64,000 nt of DNA from Lysobacter gummosus (lineage in GTDB: Bacteria > Pseudomonadota > Gammaproteobacteria > Xanthomonadales > Xanthomonadaceae), in NCBI RefSeq assembly GCF_001442805.1, contig NZ_CP011131.1:5394001-5458000 (forward strand), written 5' to 3'. Under the pieces are notes generated by a model, which worked only from the letters and a program-made list of their open reading frames with translations, was not told the origin of the DNA and did not search any database. The position numbers were made by a program, and so were the translations under genes. The stretch's first letter is position 1. Every line of letters starts with the position of its first letter. Below, one piece after another: positions 17,495 through 25,847 of the stretch.

Positions 17495-18140
17495 GCGGTG
17501 ATTTTTCCCAACGCGGAACGGCGAGTCATGCGTTTGAGCGCAACATCCTCGTGGAGTCCGACCTGCATGACGGCTCGGGGAGATAGGAGGGGTTGAAAAT
17601 TTCCGACGGCCGCGAGCGCATCTACTACACTCCCGGCTGCACGATCTTGCCGCCGTCTTTACAAGGTCGTCTGCACGATTATCAAATCCCGATGTCCGAA
17701 TCGTTGGCGGCTCGCTCCATTCCGATTGGAGTTGCCAGGATTTTGTGGACATCTGATCGGCGGGCTCAATTTGTCGTTTCGTTCTCATTCGCACTGACAT
17801 AACCGCGGTAGATCTTCTTAGTTCGATTTGGCGTCGAACGGGAAATCGCACGCGATGGTTTATGCGAGCAATGCTCAGGATTTCAAGCATCAATTGAGGT
17901 CACGCCAACCCGATGCGCACTAACCCGCTTACAGGCTGACCTAGCGTGGCCTTGCGTCTCGTGCGCAGACACGGGAATCACTTCAGCTATCAGTATGGAT
18001 ACCAGCGGGTGCTCACGAAATCCTGGGAACTCCAGATTACGTGACCCGGCGAGTACTGAGTCTGGTATGTCGCTGGATATAGCCGCTCGAACTACGCGTC
18101 ACTGCCTTCAGCGCTCCCCGCAAACGACGGACGGATGAAC
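17495..18140 (+). pseudogene. pqqB: Degraded pqqB-like relic(s), split by a MITE
   Basis: Several frames match PqqB. At 17593 a stretch reads ISDGRERIYYTPGC, nearly identical to ISDGRERFYYIPGC of the intact PqqB in this window, with ESDLHDGSG-like sequence upstream. From about 17661 another stretch reads RLSNPDVRIVGGSLHSD and resumes after the MITE as YVTRRVLSLV, matching LHSDYVTRRALSL of PqqB; beyond it is LRVTAFSAPRK (PqqB VTAFSVPGK). The first block belongs after the second in the normal protein, so two damaged copies, or a rearranged one, lie here in tandem. Stops and frameshifts rule out function. Confidence 0.75.
17727..18034 (-). mobile_element. 308-bp MITE, copy B, with 3-bp target duplication
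   Basis: A non-coding element with inverted ends of about 25 bases (TGGAGTTxCCAGGATTT then CGTGxxCA) that begins TG and ends CA. It is flanked by GAT on both sides (17724-17726 and 18035-18037). The same element, also 308 bases and by eye about 85% identical, lies in the opposite orientation at 54948-55255. It interrupts a PqqB-like reading frame exactly between the codons for Asp and Tyr of LHSD/YVTRR. TG...CA ends and a 3-bp duplication fit mobilisation by an IS3-family transposase, but the parent element is not in the window. Confidence 0.85.
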
Positions 18141-18176
18141 TGTACTCGGCAACGCCTGTGTGAGACGTGGGCACGA

Positions 18177-18203
18177 GGCAGCCCCGGCCCGAACAGGGCT
18201 GCC
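18177..18203 (-). terminator. Hairpin downstream of cyoD
   Basis: An eight-base GC-rich stem (GGCAGCCC with GGGCTGCC) about 55 bases beyond the cyoD stop. No T-run follows, so this is a candidate only. Confidence 0.45.
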
Positions 18204-18259
18204 CCTCTCGTCAGCGTTCTTGTGCCAAGCCGCTTACACGTCGGCCGACGCGCAATGTA

Positions 18260-18607
18260 TTACGGCATCATTCGGTGATGCAGGTCGGACATCACCCAAC
18301 TGCCGCCGCCAATCATGATAGCGATGACGAGGGTTGTGAATACTAAGGCGATCGTTGCCTCGACCGGTGTCCGCCGGCCCGACCAGTGCAGGAAGAATCG
18401 AACATGGACCGCCGCCTGAATAGCCGCGAACAGGGCGATTAGCAGTAGCGTCGAGCGCCGGTCCAAAAGATCGTAGCCCGCGACAGCGAACGGCACCGCC
18501 GTCAAGATCACGGCGAATGCGAATCCGGCCGCATAACCGCCCAAATGCGGCTTGACCAGATGTGGTTGATTAATCGGCACATCGCCCTGATTGGCTTGAT
18601 CGCTCAT
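18260..18607 (-). CDS. cyoD: Cytochrome bo3 ubiquinol oxidase subunit IV
   Basis: 115 residues with three membrane helices, matching CyoD in size and position (GGYAAGFAFAVILTAVPFAV; AAIQAAVHVRFFLHW). The subunit is needed for assembly and stability of the oxidase. Its start overlaps the cyoC stop by four bases. It is the last gene of the cyo operon; no cyoE (haem O synthase) follows. Confidence 0.92.
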   Translation of the reverse strand: MSDQANQGDVPINQPHLVKPHLGGYAAGFAFAVILTAVPFAVAGYDLLDRRSTLLLIALFAAIQAAVHVRFFLHWSGRRTPVEATIALVFTTLVIAIMIGGGSWVMSDLHHRMMP

Positions 18608-19221
18608 TTCAGCACCCCAGGCAGATAGACGAACGAGAAAATTCCGATCCAGACGATATCGAGGAAGTGCCAGAACAACCCGAGCCGATACAGGCGTGAA
18701 AAAACCGATTCCTTCAGTCCTCTTTTCGACAACTGCACAATCATCAGCACGATGCCGATCATGCCAAAGGCCACATGCAGGCCGTGGGCACCAAGCAAGG
18801 CAAAAAACGCACTGAGAAAGCCGCTGCGAGTGGGGCCTGCGCCTTGCTCGATCAGCTCGCGGAACTCAAGTACTTCGAGTACCAGAAATGCACCACCCAG
18901 CGCGAGCGTGACCAGCAGCCAGCCAATGGCCATGTTCTTTTTGGAAGACAACGCGGAAATCGTACCGAGCCCGAACGCCAGGCTCGAAGTCAGCAGTAGC
19001 GCAGTCTCGATCCCCGCGCGACTTAAGGAGACGATGTCTGCAATGGTCGGCCCGCCCGCTGTACCGTTCAACAGGACGGCAAAGTTTACGAACAAGATTC
19101 CGAATAGAACCGAGTCGTTCATCAAGTAGAACCAAAATCCCAACGCGCGCTCCCCGTGCGCTGAAGTCTTCACCTCCAACAGCTTGCCACGGCTCGGCTT
19201 GATAAACAGTGTGTCGCTCAT
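18604..19221 (-). CDS. cyoC: Cytochrome bo3 ubiquinol oxidase subunit III
   Basis: 205 residues, five membrane helices, with typical CyoC segments (FWFYLMNDSVLFGILF, ALLGAHGLHVAFG, WHFLDIVWIGIF). The start is the ATG at 19221, overlapping the cyoB stop (ATGA); the frame runs much further upstream but that part is antisense-like sequence within cyoB. The length agrees with the family. Confidence 0.95.
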   Translation of the reverse strand: MSDTLFIKPSRGKLLEVKTSAHGERALGFWFYLMNDSVLFGILFVNFAVLLNGTAGGPTIADIVSLSRAGIETALLLTSSLAFGLGTISALSSKKNMAIGWLLVTLALGGAFLVLEVLEFRELIEQGAGPTRSGFLSAFFALLGAHGLHVAFGMIGIVLMIVQLSKRGLKESVFSRLYRLGLFWHFLDIVWIGIFSFVYLPGVLK

Positions 19222-21182
19222 GGCGCGATCTCCCCCCGTTGTTGCTGATCGAGCCAAGCGACCTCGGCTGCATCTATCTCGTATTCGGAATGATCGTTGA
19301 ACATGCGGGAGACTACCACGATGAAAATTGCCGCAAAGCTGATCACAGCCAACCACCACATCCAGAACACCACGCCGAAACCAAGTAGGAACGCTGCCAC
19401 GCCGATGATGAAACCGGCCGGGCTGGACTTTGGCATCTCGATGCTCGAATACGGCCCGGAATACAGATCGATGTTCCTTTCTTTGGCCTCGGCCCAGGTG
19501 TCCAGCCCCAGCACCTTGGGACTGCGAGCGAAATTGTAGGAAGGCGCTGGCGAAGGAATTGACCACTCTAGGGTCCGGCCATCCCAAGGGTCGCCGGTAG
19601 CGTCGCGCAGTTGGTTCCGGTTTCGGATGCTGACGTACAACTGCACCAGCAGACAGATGATGCCTAGCAGGATCAGAACCGCACCGCCTGACGCCACGTA
19701 TAGCAGCGCCCGCATGTCTTCGTCGAAGATCAGCGATGAGCGCCTCGGCAGGCCCATCATGCCGAGGGCGTACAACGGAAGGAACGCAAAACAGAAGCCG
19801 AAGAACCAGCCCCAAAATGCGCGTTTTCCCCATCGCTCATCGAGTTGAAAACCGAACGCTTTCGGAAACCAGTACTGGTAGCCCGCGATGTACCCAAACA
19901 GCACGCCTGGGATGATCATGTTATGAAAATGGGCAACGAGGAACGTCGTGTTGTGTAGGTTGAAGTCCACGGCCGGGATCGCGTGCAGCACCCCGGTCAT
20001 ACCTCCGATCACGAATAACACCATAAAGCCGACTGTCCAATACATAGTCGAATGCATGCGTATACGGCCGCGATACATGGTGAACAGCCAGTTGAAGACC
20101 TTCACCCCAGTGGGGATGCCGATGACCATCGTGGCGATACCGAAAACGGCGTTTAGTTTCGGACTAGCGCCCATGGTGAAGAAGTGGTGAACCCATACCA
20201 GGGTCGAAATCACTGTGATGACCAAGGTGGCGTAGACCAGGGTCTTGTAGCCGAATAGCTTCTTCGACGAGAACGTGGTAACCACCTCGGAGAACACACC
20301 GAAAGCCGGCAACACCAGGATGTAGACTTCCGGATGCCCCCACATCCAGAACATGTTGGCAAAATTCATAAAATTGCCACCATCACCCGGCGTAAAGAAA
20401 TGCGTCGAGAACAACCTATCGGAGGCCAGTAACGCCAGCGCGGCCGTCAGTGCTGGAAACGCGATAAGAATGATGACGCAGGCACAGAACACCGTCCAGG
20501 TGAATACCGGCATTTCCATCATCAGCATGTTATTCGCGCGTCGCCGCAGAATCGTGACCATCAAGTTGATCGCGGATAACGTGGTGCCGAACCCGCTGAT
20601 GAACAACGCCCATATCCAATAGTCGACACCTACGCCGTCGTTGTACTGCGCCAACGAATAAGGCGGGTATCCGGTCCAGCCTGCGGTGGAAAACTTACCG
20701 ATCACCAACGAGATCAACACCAAACCTGCGCCCGCCACGGTCAACCAGTAGCTGAGCGCGTTCAGGAACGGAAACGAGACATCGCGCGCGCCGATCTGAA
20801 GCGGAACTACGTAATTGGCAAGACCAGTAAAAAACGGCATTGCCATGAAGAAGATCATGATCGAGCCGTGCGCGGAGAACACTTGCTGAAAATGATCGCC
20901 TTCCAGGAATCCCGGGCCGTTGACCGCCGCTGCCTGATGGAACCGCATCATGATCCCGTCGGCGAAACCGCGCAGCAACATCACCAGCGCCAGAACTACA
21001 TACATAATTCCGATCTTCTTATGATCGGAAGTGGTCAACCAGTTGCGCCACAGCCATCCCCACAGCTTGAACCAGGTCAATATACCGACCACGGCCAGCG
21101 CGCCCAGCAATGTGACCGCTGCGCCGCCGAGAGCGATCGGGCTGTAGAACGGCAAGGCTTCGTAGTTCAGGCGCCCTAGCAT
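19218..21182 (-). CDS. cyoB: Cytochrome bo3 ubiquinol oxidase subunit I
   Basis: 654 residues, the haem-copper catalytic subunit and proton pump. Quinol-site residues are visible in LRGFADG (Arg and Asp equivalents of E. coli R71 and D75) and in FSAHGSIM (His equivalent of H98, and a haem-ligand region). The CuB centre shows WGHPEVYI and the VHHFFTMG pair. The haem-binding LVAHFHNMI motif is intact. It overlaps cyoA and cyoC by four bases each. It reduces oxygen with electrons from ubiquinol, including those delivered by the membrane glucose dehydrogenases in this window. Confidence 0.97.
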   Translation of the reverse strand: MLGRLNYEALPFYSPIALGGAAVTLLGALAVVGILTWFKLWGWLWRNWLTTSDHKKIGIMYVVLALVMLLRGFADGIMMRFHQAAAVNGPGFLEGDHFQQVFSAHGSIMIFFMAMPFFTGLANYVVPLQIGARDVSFPFLNALSYWLTVAGAGLVLISLVIGKFSTAGWTGYPPYSLAQYNDGVGVDYWIWALFISGFGTTLSAINLMVTILRRRANNMLMMEMPVFTWTVFCACVIILIAFPALTAALALLASDRLFSTHFFTPGDGGNFMNFANMFWMWGHPEVYILVLPAFGVFSEVVTTFSSKKLFGYKTLVYATLVITVISTLVWVHHFFTMGASPKLNAVFGIATMVIGIPTGVKVFNWLFTMYRGRIRMHSTMYWTVGFMVLFVIGGMTGVLHAIPAVDFNLHNTTFLVAHFHNMIIPGVLFGYIAGYQYWFPKAFGFQLDERWGKRAFWGWFFGFCFAFLPLYALGMMGLPRRSSLIFDEDMRALLYVASGGAVLILLGIICLLVQLYVSIRNRNQLRDATGDPWDGRTLEWSIPSPAPSYNFARSPKVLGLDTWAEAKERNIDLYSGPYSSIEMPKSSPAGFIIGVAAFLLGFGVVFWMWWLAVISFAAIFIVVVSRMFNDHSEYEIDAAEVAWLDQQQRGEIAP

Positions 21183-22111
21183 CAGTGATGTCCCTCTTGG
21201 TGTTTGTTGTCAGCATCCACACTCGGGGCAGCGGCCGACAGGCGCGCAGGTGGCGTGTGTGCAGGTGAGTACTTCTTGATGATGTCGACGAATAATCCCG
21301 GCTGTGCGCTGCGATAGGCGGTCACTGGATAGCCGTCTGTCGGTTTCACTAGCGCGTCATAAGCCGCGCGATCGAGCATGTTTGGCGATGCGTCCACCTT
21401 TCGCAGCCAGTGCTCAAACTCTTCGCTTGTCAGCACCCGCGTCTTGAAATGCTGGTGCGAAAAGCCAAGACCCGAGTAATTGCCGTTGCGGCCCTGCAGT
21501 TCGATCGTTCGGTCGGCGAGGAAGTTGGTGCGGGTCTCCATGCCCGGCATGGCATAGATCTGGGTGATCAGGCCGGGGACGAACAGTGAAGTCATCATCG
21601 GATCGGAAGATAGTCGGATCGTTACCGGACGATCCACCGGCACTACCAGATCGTTGACGGTCGCAATCCCTTGTTCGGGATAAATGAACAGCCATTTGAA
21701 GTCCAGCCCGACGGCCTGGATTTCTAGTGGCGCTTGCTTTCCTGCAATGGGCTTGTAGGGATCAAGATCGTGGGTGGAAAACCACGTGATCGCACCAATC
21801 ACCGCCACAGTGATCAGCGGAACAAACAGGACAACCGCGCCGAGGGTGCGGGAACTGGTGAACTCGGGATCGTAATCGACACTTTTGGCGGACGCGCGGT
21901 AGCGCCAGACTACCCACAGCGTCGCCAAGATTATCGGCACAACGATCAACAGCATCGTTACTGTGGCGATCAGCAGCAGTTCGGTCTGTTTCCCGGCAAC
22001 CGGGCCGACGGGGTTGAGAATGGGCATCCGGCTGATGGCGCATCCCGTAAGAGACAGAAGGCCAAGACCGGCGACCAAGAAACGGGCGCGGGGGATTACT
22101 CGATCCAACAT
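21182..22111 (-). CDS. cyoA: Cytochrome bo3 ubiquinol oxidase subunit II
   Basis: 309 residues. The lipoprotein signal ends in LSLTGC, two membrane helices follow (about 45-70 and 92-112), then a periplasmic cupredoxin-like domain lacking CuA ligands, as expected for quinol oxidases (DFKWLFIYPEQGIATVN). An AAGGAGAAG site precedes the ATG at 22111. It is the first gene of the operon. Confidence 0.95.
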   Translation of the reverse strand: MLDRVIPRARFLVAGLGLLSLTGCAISRMPILNPVGPVAGKQTELLLIATVTMLLIVVPIILATLWVVWRYRASAKSVDYDPEFTSSRTLGAVVLFVPLITVAVIGAITWFSTHDLDPYKPIAGKQAPLEIQAVGLDFKWLFIYPEQGIATVNDLVVPVDRPVTIRLSSDPMMTSLFVPGLITQIYAMPGMETRTNFLADRTIELQGRNGNYSGLGFSHQHFKTRVLTSEEFEHWLRKVDASPNMLDRAAYDALVKPTDGYPVTAYRSAQPGLFVDIIKKYSPAHTPPARLSAAAPSVDADNKHQEGHH

Positions 22112-22499
22112 CCAACTTCTCCTTGGCCCGAAGCCAAGAGCGCCGGCGTCCGAGTACGCCAGCGTTCAAGTACATTCGGCGCCGTTAATTCCAATGCTGC
22201 TACTGGAGAATCATCCTGTCAGCGCGAGAGAAATTTCAATCACACCTGCAGCCAGGGGCACTGGCATCACGGCAGTCTTGCCGAGCCAGTTCGCCCGTTC
22301 TCGGCAGTTGGTCGATCCCGATGACAACCCACCTTCACCACCCCAGAAAGAATGATCACAGTGAGGTATGCGAGCACCCGCATCCCGTCGCGAAAAATAG
22401 CCACATGCAGCGCCCGGCGCTGATGCCATTCATCTTACTGACTAGAGTGCGCAATGTAGGCCACCCGCACCTCCATCAATGAGCCTGTCCCGAGCGCTA

Positions 22500-22949
22500 G
22501 CGCCCCGCTCCCAGCGCCAGATTGGCGAACATCAACATGAAGGCAGCGATGACTTCGTCGAGCAAGTTGGCCGACGCGTGGCGGAATGCCGGAGCATCAC
22601 ACAACGCGGCGAGCTCCCGCGCCGGGTCGTCGGTATCGCGCTAATGCGCGGCGTAAGTCAAATATATCTTCACAGCGCCGATGAAGACGCCGGTCATCTA
22701 CCCGGCGGTGAAACAGGAGATCAGATCCTGACATCGCCTATCGGCCATGACGAGCGTGATAGTCAGCATAGGATTCATGATCGCGCGCCGCCCAGGTCAG
22801 CAATAAAGATGCCCCTTCATCATCGCCACAAGACGAAGGTGACGATGCCTCACCCGGCATCGGCGACTGTTGACCGACCAAGCGCCAAGCATGATCAGTA
22901 CTGCCGAGGCGAAAAACTCGCCCGGGCAAATCCTTTCGGGCGAAATCAT
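22500..22949 (-). pseudogene. Dead aquaporin/glycerol-facilitator (MIP family) gene
   Basis: MIP-family blocks occur in the right order across frames. After the ATG at 22949, PGEFFASAVLIMLGAW matches the first helix (GEFLGTALLILLG). GIFIADLGGA and NPMLTITLV match GVFVAG...SGAHLNPAVTL, with NPA changed to NPM. GVFIGAVKIYLTYAAH is followed by DTDDPARELAALCDAPAFRH, then NLLDEVIAAFMLMFANLALG, which matches NLLSEIIGTFVLVLGILA. Frameshifts and in-frame stops separate the blocks, and the second half is missing. Confidence 0.75.
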
Positions 22950-23460
22950 GAATGCACACCTGGATCGAGAATGGCCACGACGCACCCGATCGGGACCCGC
23001 CCGCCCCCCCCGCACTACCGAATGCGTACCCGCTACGCAATGTGATTGCAACTGCGCATCCGCAAAGATCGCCCACTAAATCGTAATTCGATGTGCCGAC
23101 GATAGTGAAACTCGACACCGTCATCATACGGGCCGCGCTTGCTCCACAGCTCGTATCACGCGAATAATCAATCACATTCGCCACGGTGCGACACTTCGCA
23201 CTCGCGCAAAACTGACTTGCTCAAAATAATCAATCACATTTTCATCGCGAAAAAAAACAAGGCAACAGCTTCGCAACCCATTGTGGGTAGATTCGAATTA
23301 TCTATACTCGCACTTGAGAACCACCTATCGAAAGCTAAAAGTGCGAACACATCGAATTCAAAGATTGTTATTCAATAATGCCGCAATCGGACCCAGGCTC
23401 CATCCCTTCCATCCGAACGAGGACCGCGCGCTACAACTCGATAGAGTCTCTGCATTAGGC
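22950..23460 (+). promoter_or_regulatory. Upstream region of the tolC operon with direct repeats
   Basis: About 500 bases without a gene. It contains two identical 14-base copies of AATAATCAATCACA (23163-23176 and 23225-23238), 62 bases apart, in an A+T-rich stretch ahead of the tolC-like gene. The same core with one change (AACAATCAATCACA) occurs in three dispersed repeats at 38.02, 38.62 and 53.39 kb. A regulator site is possible but unproven. Confidence 0.45.
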
Positions 23461-24840
23461 GTGCGCCATAGAGTGCTATCGCTCTCTCTTGTGCTATTGC
23501 TCACTATGTCGCCGTTAGCCGCGCAAGAGATGCCAAGCGACGGAGCGCGGGCGCTGAGCTTCGAACAAGCCCGCTCGCGTTTGCTACAGAAGTCCGATGC
23601 GCTCGTCGCCAGCGAAGCCAATGTGGACAGCAAGCGCGATCTGCAGCAAGCGTCTCGCAGCCTGCGCTTGCCCGACATCACCTTGGATGCGCGCGAGATG
23701 AAGTTTCAGAAGTCTCTGGATTTGTCGTTGGGGCCGCTGGCTCCGGTGCTCGCACCCTTCGGTGCTCCGGCGACCTTGCACTTGAGCGACAGCGACTGGC
23801 GCTTCCGACCAAGCCTCACCGCATCCATGCCGATCTATACCGGCGGGCAGATTTCGGCCGCGCAGCACGCGGCTGCCGCCGCGGTACGCCAAGCCGAGGC
23901 GGAGCATGCCGGCGAGCGCCAGTCGCAAACGCTTCAACTGGTACAACTGTACTTTGGGCAACAGCTGGCTGCCTGGGCGCTAGAGGTCCGCAGCGATGTC
24001 CGCGACGGACTTCAGCGGCACCTCGATGATGCCGAGAAGCTCGAACGCGGTGGCATGGCGACGAAGGCCCAGCGCCTGCAAGCCACCGTCGCCCGCGATC
24101 AGGCCGAACGAGACTTCCAGCGGGCCAGGCACGATCACGACACGATAACCGCGACTTTGCAGCGGTTTCTGCGCGAAGACCGGGCCGTTGGAACCACCAC
24201 GCCTTTGTTCGTGATCAGCACCCCGCTCGATGACTTTGACGCCTTTCAGCGTGCTGCGCGCAATCATCATCCGGCGCTGTTGCGCCTGCAAGCCATCGTC
24301 GATCAGACCAGCCAAAACGTGCGCGCGCAACAAGCCAAGCTCAAGCCGCAGATATTCCTGTTCGGTCAGCGCGATCTTTATCGCGACGACGCCTCGCTCA
24401 CTGAGCCCGACTGGGTATTCGGCATTGGCTTGAAGTACGACCTTGTATCCAGCAGCAATCGCCCGCGCCAGATCGGCGCTGCCCGCGCGCAGTTCGAACA
24501 GGCCGAAGCGGGCCTGCGCGAGGCGCAGAATCAAGTGGCGATCTCGGTCACCAGCGCCTGGAATCAGTTGGAAACTGCTCGGCAACAGTTCCTGTTGCTG
24601 GACAGTTCCATCGCTCAGTCGCGCGAGAACCTGCGCTTGCAGGAACTGTCCTTCCGCGAAGGGCAGGCCACCTCGCTGGACGTCATCGACGCACGCCTGC
24701 GCCTGGGCTCGGCTTCGATCGATCGCGCCCAAGCGGCCTATCAATACGACATCGCACTGGCTCAGCTGCTGGAAGTCTCTGGCCGGATCGATGGTTATTC
24801 CGAATACGCCGAATGGGCCGACAAGGTAGTTTCGCAATGA
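23461..24840 (+). CDS. TolC-family outer-membrane efflux protein
   Basis: About 459 residues from the GTG at 23461, chosen because a signal peptide (HRVLSLSLVLLLTMSPLAAQ) starts there; the frame is open for another 60 codons upstream, so the start is not certain. Two outer-membrane efflux (OEP) repeats with long coiled-coil helices follow. It would form the outer-membrane channel of a tripartite pump with the HlyD-type adaptor and the ABC-2 permeases encoded just downstream; its stop overlaps the adaptor's ATG. Confidence 0.88.
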   Translation: MRHRVLSLSLVLLLTMSPLAAQEMPSDGARALSFEQARSRLLQKSDALVASEANVDSKRDLQQASRSLRLPDITLDAREMKFQKSLDLSLGPLAPVLAPFGAPATLHLSDSDWRFRPSLTASMPIYTGGQISAAQHAAAAAVRQAEAEHAGERQSQTLQLVQLYFGQQLAAWALEVRSDVRDGLQRHLDDAEKLERGGMATKAQRLQATVARDQAERDFQRARHDHDTITATLQRFLREDRAVGTTTPLFVISTPLDDFDAFQRAARNHHPALLRLQAIVDQTSQNVRAQQAKLKPQIFLFGQRDLYRDDASLTEPDWVFGIGLKYDLVSSSNRPRQIGAARAQFEQAEAGLREAQNQVAISVTSAWNQLETARQQFLLLDSSIAQSRENLRLQELSFREGQATSLDVIDARLRLGSASIDRAQAAYQYDIALAQLLEVSGRIDGYSEYAEWADKVVSQ

Positions 24841-25847
24841 ACCAGAACGCTTCCCAGGAGACGGCCGGCGCCAAGCTCGGCCACAAACGACTCATCCTAA
24901 TCGCGATTGTCGCGACGCTCATCATCGGCGGCCTGTGGCTGGCTGTGCGCAAACCGGACGGCTTAGTGCAAGGCACGGCCGACGCCGACACCATCAAGGT
25001 CTCGGCCAAGATCACTGCACGCATAGCCCGGTTGCATGTACGAGAGGGCGACCGGGTCAAGGCGGGCCAGATTCTGTTCGAACTTGACAGTCCCGAGGTA
25101 CAGGCCAAGGGGCGCCAGGCCGGGGCGCTGCTCGACGCGGCGCGGGCTCAGGCCGCCAAAGCCGATGAAGGCGCGCGCCAGGAAGAGATTCGCGCGGCGG
25201 CGGCCAATTGGAAGCGCGCGGCGGCGGCGGTCGATCTGGCGCGCAGCACTTTTCGCCGCGTGGAGAACCTGTACCTCGAAGGCGTGGTCACCTTGCAAAA
25301 ACGCGACGAGGCCTTGGCGCAACAGCGCAGCGCCGATGAAGCAGCCGCCGCGGCGCGCGCACAGTATGACCTAGCCATGGCCGGCACCCGCAGTCAGGAT
25401 AAGTTGGCCGCGCAGGCGCAGGTGCGCCAAGCCGAGGGTGGCATGGATGAAGTGGAGGCGTCGCGCGTCGAAGTCCGCGGTTTGGCGCCGAGTGCGGGCG
25501 AAGTCAACAAACGATTGGCCGACATTGGCGAGCTCGTGCCAGCCGGCTACCCCGTGTTCACGCTGATCGATTTGAATCGGGTTTGGGTCGCCTTCTATCT
25601 GCGTGAGGAACAGTTCGCCGGACTCAAGCTGGGACAACATCTGCGGGGCCGCATTCCCGCGCTCTCTAGCGACGGGGAGTTTGAGGTGTATTTCATCAAT
25701 CCGGCGGGCGATTTCGCCACCTGGAGGGCCACACGCCAGTCGGCGGGTTACGACATCAAGAGTTTCGAAGTGCGCGCTCGTCCGGTACGGCCGATCGCCG
25801 GATTCCGGCCCGGTATGAGCGTGCTGTTCGCATGGCCCAACCACTAA
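24837..25847 (+). CDS. HlyD/EmrA-type periplasmic adaptor protein
   Basis: 336 residues. A single membrane anchor (about 22-42) precedes lipoyl-like halves (KVSAKITARIARLHVREGDRVKAGQILFEL) separated by an alpha-helical coiled-coil hairpin, then a beta-barrel region (GYPVFTLIDLNRVWVAFYLREEQ). The layout matches YhiI/YbhG-type adaptors of ABC-2 exporters. The ATG at 24837 overlaps the tolC stop (ATGA). It links the inner-membrane permeases to the TolC channel. Confidence 0.9.
   Translation: MNQNASQETAGAKLGHKRLILIAIVATLIIGGLWLAVRKPDGLVQGTADADTIKVSAKITARIARLHVREGDRVKAGQILFELDSPEVQAKGRQAGALLDAARAQAAKADEGARQEEIRAAAANWKRAAAAVDLARSTFRRVENLYLEGVVTLQKRDEALAQQRSADEAAAAARAQYDLAMAGTRSQDKLAAQAQVRQAEGGMDEVEASRVEVRGLAPSAGEVNKRLADIGELVPAGYPVFTLIDLNRVWVAFYLREEQFAGLKLGQHLRGRIPALSSDGEFEVYFINPAGDFATWRATRQSAGYDIKSFEVRARPVRPIAGFRPGMSVLFAWPNH

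Noticed and set aside
18604..19833. A 409-codon version of cyoC
   Set aside because: The first 204 codons overlap cyoB out of frame; the ATG at 19221 with the usual ATGA overlap gives a normal 205-residue CyoC.
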